Notes under the pieces: model-generated | What the model was told of the DNA's origin: nothing | The model's database searches: none | Seen by the model: the letters and a program-made list of their open reading frames with translations, nothing else | Part shown: positions 1 to 11,148 of the stretch, one piece after another | Position numbering within the stretch: the first letter of the stretch is position 1 | Layout of the letters: each line of letters starts with the position of its first letter | Position numbers and translations under genes: made by a program | Assembly (NCBI GenBank): GCA_020205615.1 | Contig: CM035167.1 | Span: forward strand, 141,485,255-141,549,254 | Direction of reading: 5' to 3' | Length of the DNA: 64,000 nt | Source of the DNA: Panax quinquefolius | Taxonomy: Eukaryota > Streptophyta > Magnoliopsida > Apiales > Araliaceae

Positions 1-1886
1 CTTTAAGCCTAATTTTTATTGACAATTTTAGACTATCCATGATCACTCACTCATAGCATAGCTGCATAGGTAAGGTATCCATCACCAGACGCCAATTATT
101 TATTATGTGGTCAATAAAGCACAACTACCCCGATGGCATGTCAATAATTGTGAAAAAGGGGAAAACTAATATCTTAAAAGTTGTTAAATGTGAATAGTAT
201 TTAGTTTGGCAATTTCTAATAATTTAATAAATAGTGTCGGCTAGTGTGTCTAACTTTATAAAAAGCCAATTAAAATGTAACAAATAAACAGAAAATTTTA
301 TATTTTCACGCGTAGTACTCTCAAATGTGTCGAATTTTTATGAATTAAAATATGGACCAGACGTGTAAGAATATAAAAAAAATAACGTAAAAATATCAAT
401 TTCCATAGCTGTCTTGCCCATTCACTTCCGGCCTGTTTTTTTTAAAAAAAAATTAGTTGTTGGACTTAATTGGTCAGTTTTCTCATTTGTGGTATGATTT
501 GACTATGGATTAGAGGTTTTACGTGCTAATTTAGTACTAATCCATTAAATTATTATTAGTATTAATTCATATTCATATTTGGCCTTTATCTCAATAAAAT
601 TTAGCTATTGGCTTCTTGGTAAGAGCCAAATTCACAACTTTGAATTGATTATTATGAACAAATTAATGGGATTGAATATTTATATATCAAATGAGAAAAA
701 GGAATGTGATCGTGAGATTATATATTTTATTATTGATAATTTTGTCATTTCACTATTTTTATTAATAAAAATGTAATCGCTTCACTATTTTATCATCAAA
801 ATTAATGTCCTTTTAGACCCAAGTTAAACCCAAATTAGATTGTAACTTGCCACATATTTCCTTTTTATATACAAAATATATAGTCAATATCCATGTGTAC
901 CTTCATTTTACATTTTCTAATCCTTATATTAATTAGTGAAACATAATATGTTAAAATTGTATATTTAAGAATACATGAAATATAATATGTTAAAATTGAC
1001 ATTCTTTTTATCAAGATATCTCAAATTTTTGACTATTTTTACTTGTAGATACATCTCTATTTACGATTTTACTGTGTAGAGTCACATGTTCAAATATATC
1101 TGTTAACAAGAATTTAAAAAGAAAATTGATATTTTCATATAAAAATCGTCGCTATAAATCCTATAGCGATAATTTTTATTGGCGCTATACATCTATAACA
1201 ACATTTTTTTATGTAAAAATATTAAAAAGTCTCGACCCCTTCCCTAGGCTCCTCTTAAATCCTCTTGCTTAATAAGATGCCTAGAGTACCATTCAAATAA
1301 AATACGATGCTTTTTATTATACTTTCCACCTAATTTTTTTTTGCGTACTTTTAGTAACAAAAATATATATATATATATTTGATGGCAACATAATATTCGT
1401 CATTATAATTTTTTCGGTAGTAACGTCGGTAAAACTATTTTTTGTCAATAAATATATTAAAAAAATTACGTGGAAAGTATAATTTCAGTGGGGCCTAGAA
1501 TTACAACGTGAAAACTATGGTTTCTCAATTATTTGAGCTAAATAATAATAATAATGGAGCAACTTTAGCCTTCTTGTCATTCAATCATGCCAAAATTTTG
1601 TTGAATTGTATGTATAACCTCACAGGTCACAGCACTCTAATTAGTAACACCACAATTATATTTATTATTTAACTCTAATTGTGAAGCTTTGACTATAATA
1701 TATTATATACCTACTAATTTAATTTTTAAAGTCAAATTAATTATTTTTAAAATTAATAAATATTTAAAAAATCAAAATACACGCTTACAGATTATGATCA
1801 TATCAACTTTTGTAATTAAAAATTATATATAGATATTTTTAATAATTTATTATAAAAATAATCAATTTGACCACAGAGAGAGTAAG
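1..1886. other. Left flank, AT-rich non-coding DNA
   Basis: No convincing coding sequence. The longest open frame (579-776, plus) has biased AT-rich composition and resembles nothing I recognise. The stretch holds homopolymers, a short (AT)n run near 1363-1379 and one good inverted repeat at 1141-1177. It ends at the first LTR terminus at 1887. The five bases before that LTR are GTAAG, the expected position of a target-site duplication, but its partner cannot be found because the other end of the G1 array is truncated. Confidence 0.6.
1141..1177. repeat. Inverted repeat (16-bp arms, 5-base loop)
   Basis: Left arm AAAAATCGTCGCTATA (1141-1156) and right arm TATAGCGATAATTTTT (1162-1177) pair at 14 of 16 positions around AATCC. 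A related GGCGCTATA follows at 1181-1189. Subterminal repeats of plant DNA transposons can look like this, so a transposon relic is possible. I find no second terminus or target-site duplication. Confidence 0.5.
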
Positions 1887-2429
1887 TGTGGCGCCTCAAA
1901 AATAGGTATCATCACTTTATTACGAGGTTGTCGTCGTAGTACGAAACAACTACAACTTTATTATTACAACAAGAAAAGCGTGAGTTTGAATACAAATATT
2001 ATCTTACAGACAATATCTATACTCAAATAAATCCTCATCACATTTATTGATACATTATTTTACAAAAATGGTGAGGACTACTAAACAATCCTTTCTAAAA
2101 CCTTTCATTCCATACCCCGACTTCGCATCGCTATATATTCTCGCCTCCCGAGAAAAATGGAACAAAAAGGAAAAGGGTGAGCTCAACTACCAAGAAGAAT
2201 ATTATGACTAAGATAATATCAACAAATTATCGTTAGTCTTCAACAGACGAAAAAAATTTAATAGAATCTGATAGACAACAAATTTTAAATCAATATTCGC
2301 ATGAAGTAATAATTCATTAGAAGAGTTAAGTAGAGAATGCAAACTACTATCTTCATGTATGAATTTAAAAGTTCATCGTCTATCTTTTATCCTCGTAACA
2401 TCAATCAATATACATCTGGAATCAAATAT

Positions 2430-2557
2430 TCATCTTTTTGACCTGGTGCCAAAAGATATTCATCATTAATCATGTTCATTTAAACACTGCTCATCTTTAG
2501 ACTACTGCCAAAGATATTCTTCAGAAATCATTCATCTTTGCACTACAGGCCAAAGAT
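2430..2557 (-). repeat. Tandem hairpin array in G1-a LTR U5
   Basis: Three units about 45-57 bp apart. The clearest (2534-2557), read on the minus strand, has arms ATCTTTGGC and GCAAAGAT around a short CTGTAGT loop. The others begin near 2431 and 2487. The same motif occurs in the other G1 LTRs (around 46938-47130 and 54396-54605) and in G2 at 34578-34603. Confidence 0.7.
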
Positions 2558-2794
2558 ATTCAATAATATCATCATTTAAGGTGAGGATGATGAAAAATAT
2601 TTTTAAAGAAAACGAATCCAAAGAAACAAAATGACAAGGATTAAGGATTAAGGATTAGTACTTGGTTTTATCCACGTCCAAAAATACCTCAAAAATAATC
2701 ATAGTGTAAAAATTCAAGAATGATCAAAACATGGATACAATCAAAGCTAGTATCCGGAATAGATGTTTTGGACAAAAGAAGAAATTTTATTTTT

Positions 2795-3000
2795 GGTGAA
2801 TAATGCCAGATATCGTGAATAGTCTTGGATATCGTGAATAATTGTCGTATATCGTGAATAATGCAAGATATACATGAATAGTAAATCCGACACCAAAAGA
2901 TAGAAATTCCACAAAAACATCTTCACGCTTAATGAATAGTACTCGTGAATAGTAACTCGTGAATAGTAACTCGTGAATAAGTAACTCATGAATAAGTAAC
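2795..3000 (-). repeat. GTGAATAGT short tandem array in G1-a LTR
   Basis: Degenerate 14-18 bp units of two kinds: ATCGTGAATAGTCTTG-like (about 2795-2890) and CGTGAATAGTAACT-like (about 2933-3000). On the minus strand they lie about 280-490 bases downstream of the TATA box, so within the transcribed part of the LTR. The corresponding arrays are at about 40690-40925, 47378-47595 and 54845-55085, with different copy numbers. Open frames over them translate to repetitive YYSR peptides and are not genes. Confidence 0.75.
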
Positions 3001-3272
3001 CCCAGACATGAAAAAATTCTAAATTTGATAAAAAGTTCCAACCAATATTTCAAAGATAATGATATTGAAGAAATAATATCATTTGAGAAGAAAATAACAT
3101 CCCTTACCTCAAAGAATCGAGATTTCCGGAATGAAAGGTCGGAAGTGATCTTTGAATGAAACTTATCTTGAGCAATGAACTCAAAATATCTAAATACTCA
3201 CAAAATACGCTCGATAATATAAAGAGAGAAAAAGCTTATGTTTACGGTGTGATTTTCAATTCTAACTTAATC

Positions 3273-3285
3273 CTCTATTTATAGG
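3273..3285 (-). promoter_or_regulatory. G1-a LTR TATA box
   Basis: Minus-strand CCTATAAATAGAG, a near-consensus plant TATA box, about 1.2 kb into the LTR. It is kept in LTR-c (about 47874-47886) and LTR-d (about 55349-55361). In LTR-b (about 41191-41203) the core reads TATAAACAG. It would drive minus-strand transcription of the element. Confidence 0.65.
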
Positions 3286-3934
3286 AAAATGTTAGCCGTA
3301 AAAGCAGAGACTTGACCTGCTTCTTACGATGGCTTTACACGCTACTTATTGCCACCCACCACATTTGAAATAAAATTCAAGACATTTCTTCACCAACCAC
3401 AAGTGGGGCCCACTCAATTCTAGAATTTTCCACCAAAATCAATTATAAACCTAATTTTCTAATCAATCACCTCTTAAAAATTTATAACAAATCATTCGTT
3501 CCTTTTTAACGATTCAAAATTTGTGGACATATACTCAACTTATGTATGTATAACATATCCAAAAATTACAACGATCCAACGGTTTGGGATTAAAAATTAT
3601 AACTCACACAATATATCGTAAAAATACTGATTTGATTTTTAATACCTCCATTCCGACAAAATTACTGATAAAACACCTCAACATTAAATCATTCAATTAT
3701 AACCACATAAAACAAATAAATCCATCATTTATAAATATTTTCTTATCATATAAATCAATAATTAATTATTCACAAATAATATTACAGAATCACAATTATG
3801 ACAACCAGTAGTTCTCGGGAAAGAGGGGCTTTCCGATAAGGATTTCTCTCTTCTTGGCGCCTTGATTAGGTGACCAAACCTCTCCTCGATGTAACTTTCT
3901 AGACATTGCCAATAATGCTATCTAATAATATTAT

Positions 3935-4115
3935 TTAAATAATATGAATTATTGATCCGATAATGGAGATAATGTGCGTTGACAATTATTGAACAACAAT
4001 AATATAAAATATCAACGCAGTGAATTATTGAATCAATAAAATAAAATATTGAGCGATAATTCTTTGTGAAAATTATTGAGTAGTGCCTTTCTTACGTAAG
4101 GATCAATAATTCAAC
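3935..4115 (-). repeat. AATTATTGA repeat cluster in G1-a LTR U3
   Basis: ATTATTGA occurs at least five times, and its complement TCAATAAT also occurs, within about 180 bp. This lies some 650-850 bp upstream of the minus-strand TATA box, a position that suggests U3 enhancer-like repeats. The cluster is retained in the three other G1 LTRs (for example 41830-42000). No factor can be assigned from sequence alone. Confidence 0.5.
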
Positions 4116-4500
4116 AATCTTTATGCGATACCGGTAATGTCTTCTTTGTGCGCCAGACATCAGTATTCTTATTTTAATACGGGTATTCCAATGATCTTAG
4201 CTAAACAACTAGCCGTTATTTTTAACCAACTTATATTTGTCGTTTTCTTCATCCAATCTCTTTCATTATGGGGCCCACACATGGTCGCTACCGTCGCATT
4301 TAATATTCCCAAACGATCACGAATATTCCACGACCAAACGAATATTCCCCACAACAATGAATATTTTATAACCACTTGCTTATTTTGAAATATTTGCGTA
4401 TTTAACCCCTAACTATCCACATTAATCAAATCAACCCTTACTATTTCAAAATAATAAATAGAAAATTAAATTTCATTAATAATAAGTTGAGGGTCTTACA

Positions 4501-4516
4501 ACCTCCCTCCTTATGA
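4501..4516 (-). other. G1-a polypurine tract
   Basis: Minus-strand CATAAGGAGGGAGG directly abuts the 3' LTR, as expected for the plus-strand DNA primer. It sits in the conserved end of the coding region, where related elements read TTTCGAGGAC...AATTTCATAAGGAGG. The same tract is at 42399-42413 (G1-b) and, with changes, at 49107-49121 (G1-c). Confidence 0.75.
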
Positions 4517-5229
4517 AATTTAGTCCTCGAAATTGGCGTGACGTCACGTCACTGGTGTTTGAAAAGATGAGGATACCTCGCTTTCATTTCCGTTTCCAAT
4601 TCCCGTCATTTCCTCTATATAGCATGATTCCTCCACAAAACTTTAACTTGTGGTATGACCTTTCTTGGCGTAGGACATGTTCCTTCCTATCCAAAATCTT
4701 GGCAGTACCTCCTCATACGTTAGGTCTTGGCTATCTCGTCCTGTTCTAACTTTCTATATAATGTGGTTCGGTCTTTCACATATTTACTGAAGTACGAGAT
4801 ATGTGAAACACATTATGAACACGAGACATACTTGGAGGTAACGAGTCTATAGGCTACATTTCCTATTCGGTCAAGAATTTGAAATGGACCAATAAATCGT
4901 GGATTGAGCTTTCCTCTCTTCCCAAATCTTGTAACTCCCTTCCATGGAGCAACTCGTAATAATACATGATCCCCCACACTAAATTCCACGTCCTTTTCGA
5001 TGAAGATCCGCGATAACTCTTTTGTCGATCTTGTGCCGTTTGTATATCGTTGTCGAATCATTTGGATCTTTTCGGTGATCATATACGTCTTAACTTCGGG
5101 TCCCAACAATGTTGCTTCACCCACCTCATCCCAACATATTGGAGAACGACATTTTCGTCCATATAATGCTTGAATGGAGCCACACCTATACTTGCACGAT
5201 AAGCTGTTGTTGTAGGAGAATTCCACCAA
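4517..5229 (-). pseudogene. G1-a integrase C-terminal region (GPF/Y module), broken
   Basis: Minus-strand C-terminal end of a Ty3/gypsy polyprotein. The clean part (4813-5229) reads VEFSYNNS at the end of the integrase core, then the GDHVLLRVAPWKGV region and KLNPRFIGPFQILDRIGN-VAYRL, the GPF/Y module typical of gypsy integrases. Between 4813 and 4517 the frame is lost. In G1-c the corresponding tail reads VKVLWRNHAIEE, as in plant chromovirus integrase tails. Function in an intact element: binding target chromatin and inserting the cDNA. Here it is separated from the core by frameshifts and is not expected to make protein. Confidence 0.8.
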
Positions 5230-5830
5230 TGGTAAATACTTATCCCAACCGCCCTTGAAGTCAGGACACGAGTCTTAATAAATCTTCAAGAGTTTGAATA
5301 GTCCTCTCGATTGTCCGTCCGTTTGGGGATGGTATGCGAACTAAATCGCAAATCCGTGCCCATAGCTTTTTGCAAGCTAACCCAAAATCTTAAAGTGAAT
5401 CTTGGGTCACGATCCAAAACTATGGATACTGGGCATGCCATGCAACCTCACAATCTCATTTACGTCACATACTAGCAAGGCGTTCAAGGAATAAGTCTCC
5501 GTGATCGGAAAGAAATGAAAGCGGAACTTGGTTAATCTATCAACAATAACCCAAATAGCATTGATGCCTTGAGAAACCGTAGGAAGACCCGTAACGAAAT
5601 CCATGGTAATGTGTTCCCACTTCCATTCCGGAATCTCAAGTGGTTGCAACGGACCCTTAGGTACTAGATGCTCGCGCTTTACACGTTGACAAGTTAAACA
5701 CATTGAGATAAACTTTGCAATCTCTCTCTTCATATTGTTCCACCAAAATGTATGTCGAAGATCACGATACATTTTAGTACTTCCGAGGATGGATTGCAAA
5801 TGGTGTATTGTGCCTCCATCATAATCTTGT
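5230..5830 (-). pseudogene. G1-a integrase zinc-binding and core domains, broken
   Basis: The minus-strand frame 5407-5799 reads GSTKMYRDLRHTFWW, then CLTCQRVKREH (the C-x2-C half of the HHCC zinc site), then [17 protein letters not shown], which carries the first catalytic Asp of the D,D-35-E triad, and VIVDRLTKF. The second catalytic region, normally SDRDPRFT, is frameshifted at about 5400-5440; G1-b keeps it as LDRDPRFTS. The upstream His residues of the zinc finger are degraded. The protein would join cDNA ends to host DNA. Order relative to RT and RNase H (downstream of both) is that of Ty3/gypsy, not Ty1/copia. Confidence 0.85.
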
Positions 5831-5899
5831 ACTTCAAATCGAGTCGTTAGGAACCTGAAAGTCTAGAGTGGACTCAAGTATTCCTTCTTCATCAATTCT

Positions 5900-6560
5900 C
5901 GCTTAGGAATAGCTCCTTCTTGTACTTTCTTCTTCATACGCATCATTTCCCGGGTTCGGTGGCTTGAGCAACCTTAACTTTTTCTATTAAAGTTGGCTCT
6001 GTCGCATTATACTTGACATCATCGCTTTTCGTTCCGCGTATGATCTTCTACTCAACGCGTCGTCTACCACGTTCGCTTTTCCGGGATGGTATTGAATAGT
6101 GTGGTCGTAGTCTTTCAATAGTTAGAGCCAACGTCATTGCCGCGTGTTGAGTTCTTTTTTGAGTGAAGAAATATTTAAGGCTTTTATGGTGCGAATATAT
6201 CTCCACTTTCTCCCCATATAGATAGTGCCTCCATATCTTTAAGCGAAAACGATTGCTTTGCTAACTCTAGATCATGAGTAGGATAATTCCTCTCATACTC
6301 TTTAAGTTGTCATGCGAGGCATAAAGCTATGACTTTCCCACGTTGCATGAGAACACATCCTAACCCTTTGCACGAAGCATCGGCAGTAGATAACAAATCC
6401 ATCCAAGAACTTTGATGGTATTGTTAGAAACAGTGTGTCAAAAAATAAGTCTCATCTTAAGCTCTTGAAAACTCTTCTCGCATTCTTCACTCCAAGCGAA
6501 TTTTGTATCCTTAGGAGTTAGGCGAAGATGGAGTAGCGATTGAAAAAACCCTTCCACGAA
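5900..6560 (-). pseudogene. G1-a RNase H domain, broken
   Basis: No long frame survives. Pieces on the minus strand match gypsy RNase H and its C-terminal linker: a [28 protein letters not shown] block near 6040-6130, where [15 protein letters not shown] is the family hallmark, and an EIYSHHK-like segment near 6185-6215. In an intact element this domain degrades the RNA strand during cDNA synthesis. The assignment rests on order between RT and integrase and on the better-preserved equivalent at 50572-50796 in G1-c. Confidence 0.65.
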
Positions 6561-6599
6561 TCTCCGATAATAACCAATTAAGCCCAAAAAGCTACGTCT

Positions 6600-7270
6600 T
6601 GATCCGAGACTTGGTTGCTCTAACTTTGTATTGCTTCAACCTTGGCGGATCAACAGATACTCCATGTTTCGATACCACGTGCCCAAGGAATGCTACTTCC
6701 TCAAGCCGAACTCGCATTTCTTCAATTTGGCATATAGTTTGTTTTCACGAAGCCTTTGGAGTACCGACTTCAAATGGTGCTCATGATCTTCACGACTTTT
6801 GGAATATATAAGGATGTCATCAATAAAAACAACAACGAACCCAGATCTAAATATTCCTTGAATACTCGGTTCATCATATCCATGAAAGCCAGCGGGAGCA
6901 TTAGTTAGTCCGAAAGACATGACTAAGAATTCATAATGCCCATACCGAGGAGTTACGAAGGCGGTCTTTGGAATATCCTCGGTTCTAATCTTCACCGATG
7001 ATATATCGAATCGAAGATCGATTTTGAAAAGAATTGTGCCCTTACTAATTGGTCAAACAAGTCATCAATACGAGGTAGAGGATACCTATTCTTGATGGTG
7101 ACATGGTTCAATTCACGATAGTCGTACAAAGTCGCATACTCCGTCTTTCTTCTTTACAAATAAAGCAGGAGCACCCCAAGGAGATGTCTTGGGGCGAATG
7201 AAACCGATGTCCAACAATTCACTGTAGTTGGACCTTTAACTCTGAAGTTCAATAGGAGCCATTCGATATG
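6600..7270 (-). pseudogene. G1-a reverse transcriptase, broken
   Basis: Minus-strand RT. The N-terminal end (about 7150-7210) reads [16 protein letters not shown], a standard gypsy RT start. The frame 6693-6995 carries [30 protein letters not shown] and [23 protein letters not shown], then [15 protein letters not shown] (about 6815-6826) is the catalytic box with both Asp present. G1-b and G1-c have lost one base inside this box. A frameshift near 6880 and others upstream prevent a continuous product. This is the best-preserved RT in the window. Confidence 0.88.
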
Positions 7271-7557
7271 GGGTTTTAGAAATGGGCTTTGTACCGGGTT
7301 CAAGATCAATAAAGAATTCAACTTCTGCTTACGGGGTAGGCCGGGGAAGTTCTTCGAAATCGTCGGAAAAATCAATAACAACAGAATATTATTCAAATTT
7401 GACGTGTCTTTATTCAAATCCATAACATGGGCTAAGAAAGCTTGACATCCGTTTTCAATAAGCGAATAGCTTTATGATTAGATATGATGATGATTGATTT
7501 TAATGGTTTAGTTGTCATGAATTGCATAACAGTTTGGTTAGGAATATGAAAACTAAC
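7271..7557 (-). pseudogene. G1-a protease-RT linker, interrupted by copia-A
   Basis: The region between protease and RT, read on the minus strand, resembles G1-b 45110-45420 base for base apart from small indels. It encodes the linker ahead of RT rather than a recognisable fold. It ends at the copia-A insertion: the five bases 7553-7557 (CTAAC) are repeated at 16802-16806, where the G1 sequence continues. Earlier position of the protease DWL motif is therefore at 16802 onward. Confidence 0.65.
7553..7557. repeat. Target-site duplication of copia-A, left copy
   Basis: CTAAC directly precedes the TGAAAG terminus of copia-A and recurs at 16802-16806 directly after its CA terminus. Five bases is the normal duplication length for LTR elements. 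The uninterrupted site in G1-b (about 45404-45424) has matching sequence on both sides. Confidence 0.9.
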
Positions 7558-9425
7558 TGAAAGTAGTATGCACAATTCATGTTTGATGATAAAGCATATA
7601 CTTTGTAACAATCTTATTCATTTATTAATAAAAAGTATTAATTTATTAAAGGCTTTTAATTATCTACATGATCTTTGTTTTATAATATGTGATAAACCCG
7701 TAGTTTTAAGCAATGCTTTTAGAATAATGATGATGATCATTCTTCTAATGAGATCTAAATTCTTAGAAAGCTTAAAACTAAAATAGTTCCCAATCATTGG
7801 ATTACTAAATTGGGGATTAGTGAATCCGGATAGATTGGTACATCGTTACTTGCTCATTGGATGAGGATGATTGATCTCATGATCATTTGTGTGGAGACAC
7901 TAAAGCAAGTATGTAGGTGCTTATTAGAGAATAAGTTCATTTGAGCGTTGGCTCATTAAGGAATACCTAATGGAGTTTTATTTGCTTCGTCGATAGGAAT
8001 TCTGTAGTGATAGTAGTCTGAAGTGATCCTTGGACTTGAGATCATCATAGTATCTTGTGTATGATGAGTTATACTTTGACTTATTCCTTAAGACCCTTAG
8101 GGTATATCAAAGGGTATGCTTGGGTAATAAGTAAGTTGTACATGGAGATAATGTATGATCGATAAAGAATCTACCACTTCTAATAAAGAAGAGAAATGTC
8201 TATGTGATTCGATAAATGACAACCCAGTAGTCCTTGGCGGCGAGAATGAAATTAGAAAGGAGTTTCTAATTTGCATTATTTGAGTTGTGCATTTAAGAGT
8301 CGAAATACATATAATTAAATAAAATAAGACTTGTGATAATTCCATGTCTTATATTTAATTGGGACATTGTATGGTGGAAGGATTGAATTATCTGGTAACT
8401 ATTTACTCAAAGGTTCTTTTATGATTAATGTTGAAATCTATATTATCTGGAAAGTCGTTGATCATTAGGAGGCTTATCCCTATTGTAGAATAAATATTAT
8501 TTATTTAAATAAATTAATTGTTTAATTTATTTATTTAAATAAGATTAAATTGTTCTAATTGATTTATTCACAACCGGTTTAATATGGAGAACCTAAAGGG
8601 TCACACCATAAAAGGAAGAATAATTATTTAAGAAGTTAATGGCATAATCGTAATAATATATTAAGTATATTTAATTTAATCTATGGTGATAGAATAAATT
8701 AAATAGCTTAATATTTATTATTTAATATTTTAGAAATATTAAATATAAATTAATAAGAGGAGTCTTATTAATATTATTACAATTATTATTATTTTAATTT
8801 CTAAAGAGTTTAGGAATTAATTTAATATAAGTACTCTCATTTATTCTAATTGGATTAGGAAGGAAAATTAGTTAAAGGAGTTTAATTAATTATCCCTAAT
8901 AAGATTAAGGAGCTTAATTAATTAAAAGAATTTAATTAATTAATTAAAACCCAATTCCTTAATTGTTAAGGTGGGTTGCCCACATCTATAAATAAGAGAG
9001 TCTTATTATGGGTGGTATGGGTTGTTGATTTTTAAACATACGTAATAATTCCAATTGTTGGGAGAGTACACCTTTCTATAGAGATAGAAAAACTAGGGTT
9101 TAGCCAACCACCCTTCTTCTTGAATTTTCTTCTTCCTTGGTGGATCACCTCTAGAGGCCAAACATTTGGGTGGCTAACGTTGATCAAAGGAAGGAACCAA
9201 ACCCGGAGGATTCAAGTTGAAAGCGAAAAGGATTGGAGGTGAACTTGTACCTGAGGAAGCTCGATCTTCAAGGGTATGATTTATTCTTTATCTTTTCGTT
9301 TAATTAATAATTGTGCATAAAGGGTGATCCGGGTATATGGTTTGTAAAATTTTTAAACTCTGATTTTACACGCTTCCGCATTATTTTACAATTTGATTGC
9401 GCACATGAATATTACAAACCTAACA
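7558..9425 (+). repeat. copia-A 5' LTR
   Basis: Starts TGAAAGTAGTATGCAC and ends ACAAACCTAACA, immediately followed by the primer-binding site. Length 1868 bp; partner at 14933-16801. Very AT-rich in the 8490-8960 part, with ATTTAAATAAATTAATTG-like palindromic runs, then a TATA box. Open frames inside it (7568-7786 plus, 8097-8345 minus) recur in the other LTR copies with frameshifts and are not genes. Confidence 0.92.
8987..8996 (+). promoter_or_regulatory. copia-A 5' LTR TATA box
   Basis: TATAAATAAG preceded by GGGTTGCCCACATC, about 1.43 kb into the LTR. The same site is at 16375-16384 in the 3' LTR and, inverted, at 18755-18764 and 26240-26249 in the copia-B LTRs. Confidence 0.65.
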
Positions 9426-9426
9426 G

Positions 9427-9439
9427 TGGCATCAGAGCC
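9427..9439 (+). other. copia-A primer-binding site
   Basis: TGGCATCAGAGCC lies one base after the LTR end and differs at one position from TGGTATCAGAGCC, the complement of the initiator Met-tRNA 3' end used by most plant LTR elements. Confidence 0.85.
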
Positions 9440-9846
9440 AAACCTTTATGCGAATTATTAATTGTTTTAATTTGATATTATATTGATATGTGTTTAGAAC
9501 AATTTAATTGGGCATAATTTAATTGTATAAAATTTTTTAAAAAAAAAAAGCACCGAATTTTTTTTTAAGGCTACAGGCTATACACGGAAATGAGGTCTTA
9601 AAAATTTTTTTTTGCGAAAGTGATTTGATTGCACGGAAGGAAATAAGGTTAACAGGATTACATGAAAAGCAAAAAAGCATTATGAAATTCAAGGAATTTC
9701 AAAGTTTTTATTCATGTAATCCACATCGTTTTTTTTTTTTTTGTTAAATGCTTTGAATCATGTTTTTTTTTTTAGAAAAGAATGACATGTTGTCATGTGC
9801 ATAATGCATATATACACCAAGCATTTAACAAATTTTAAAGGAACTT

Positions 9847-10009
<163 letters not shown>

Positions 10010-10019
10010 ATATTATTAT

Positions 10020-10680
10020 TAAAATAAAAGGTTTATTTTAATTTTAAAATAAAATTTTATTTTAATTTAAAATAAAAGGGTTTATTTTAAATATTAAATT
10101 AAATTTCATCTTAACTAATTAGATTTGGAATTGGATTCCATAATAACTAATTGGAGTTGAAATTGGATTTTATTTTTCCTAAAATAAAGGAGTTTATTTG
10201 TGAATAGGGAAGTAAATCCATCTTTCCTTAAATAAAGGAGTTTATTTAGATATGAAATAGGATTTCATATTATTCAAAATAAAAGAGTTTATTTGTGAAT
10301 AGGAAAGAGAATCCTTGTTTCCTTAAATAAAGGAGTTTATTTAGATATGAAATAAGATTTCATATTATTCAAAATAAAGAGTTTATTTGTGAATAGGAAA
10401 TATAATATCCGTGTTTCCTTTAATAATTTTTTTTGTTACATGGAATTGGATTCTTTAATAATAAAGAGTTTATTTTAATTAGAGATTTTTTTTTACATGG
10501 AATTGGATTCCATAATTAATTAAAATAAAGGAGTTTATTTTGATTAAAATTTTGATTAAAATAAAATAGTTTATTTTATTCAAAATTGGATAAATTAAAA
10601 TAAAATAGTTTTATTTTGATTTAAATTTGGATTTAAATAAAGGAGTTTATTTTTATTCAAAAATAGATTTTATACTAACT
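10020..10680 (+). repeat. AAATAAA-ggag-TTTATTT hairpin repeats in copia-A leader
   Basis: About ten small inverted repeats with arms AAATAAA and TTTATTT separated by 3-6 bases (examples near 10182, 10224, 10281, 10324, 10373, 10523 and 10635). Part lies in a roughly 95-100 bp tandem unit that includes GATATGAAATAGGATTTCAT and GTGAATAGGAAA. The inverted equivalent in copia-B spans about 24500-25200. Confidence 0.7.
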
Positions 10681-11116
10681 AAATTTACCCATTAAATGAT
10701 ATCAATATATATATTAAATGTTTATTATTCATGAAGATGAATGTTATTTATTGATGCGTATGATGATGTGTATGATAATAAATGGGATTGATTATGGACT
10801 ATTGACGATGTGATTGGATTTTATTTTAGTTGGATGCATGAATGTATGGGTTTTATTAAATGGGGTTCTGCGTACCTCGTCTTCTCTAATTTTTCTTAAT
10901 GTAAATTCTATCTCCCTCCTATGTACTTCTCCTTGGCTAGCGATCAAGGTTTATATTTATTTTAAATAGTTTTGTAATAGGAATATTTAGAATTAATTTT
11001 GAAGAATTAGAGATCGAGGGAAAGAAAGCGCTTGAAGACCCGTTTGTGTATGGAGCAGGGTTTAAATGTAATAGTTATATTTAAATATTATTTCTTGCAC
11101 CCCTTAGGTTTGACCT

Positions 11117-11148
11117 TTTGGTTCACTTGGTGGCTCTAGTGAACCAAA
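11117..11148 (+). repeat. Conserved hairpin in copia-A leader
   Basis: Perfect 10-bp arms TTTGGTTCAC (11117-11126) and GTGAACCAAA (11139-11148) around a 12-base loop, TTGGTGGCTCTA. The same hairpin is kept in copia-B near 24026-24057 and copia-C near 39923-39954. Confidence 0.75.

Larger units (their letters stand above)
1887..4500 (-). repeat. G1-a 3' LTR
   Basis: On the plus strand it begins TGTGGCGCC at 1887 and ends GGGTCTTACA at 4500; read on the minus strand it runs from TGTAAGACCC to GGCGCCACA, a standard TG...CA terminus. Related copies lie at 40446-42398, 46456-49106 and 53847-56583. It contains a TATA box (3273-3285), AATTATTGA-rich U3 repeats, a GTGAATAGT tandem array (about 2795-3000) and hairpins near the U5 end (2430-2557). 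A polypurine tract abuts it at 4501. Confidence 0.88.
1887..7557 (-). mobile_element. G1-a Ty3/gypsy retrotransposon, 3' part (LTR plus pol)
   Basis: Minus-strand Ty3/gypsy element. Rightwards it reads 3' LTR (1887-4500), polypurine tract, then integrase, RNase H and RT in reverse. At 7557 it is cut by copia-A and resumes at 16802 with protease and gag. The integrase tail carries VKVLWRNH-type sequence in the G1 copies, which together with the long LTRs suggests a chromovirus of the Tekay/Del type (inference). All frames contain indels, so it is inactive as written. Its 5' LTR is not attached: the gag end at 18326 abuts copia-B. Confidence 0.88.

Noticed and set aside
1882..1886. GTAAG as a target duplication of the whole G1 array
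   Set aside because: The right outer end (56583) is truncated, so no partner can be tested.
4137..4749. Plus-strand frames of 78-83 codons in and next to the G1-a LTR
   Set aside because: They are antisense to LTR and integrase sequence and not conserved in frame in the other G1 copies.
7568..7786. Plus-strand frame repeated at 14902-15165
   Set aside because: It is duplicated because it lies in both copia-A LTRs; the two copies differ in frame and no known protein is recognisable.
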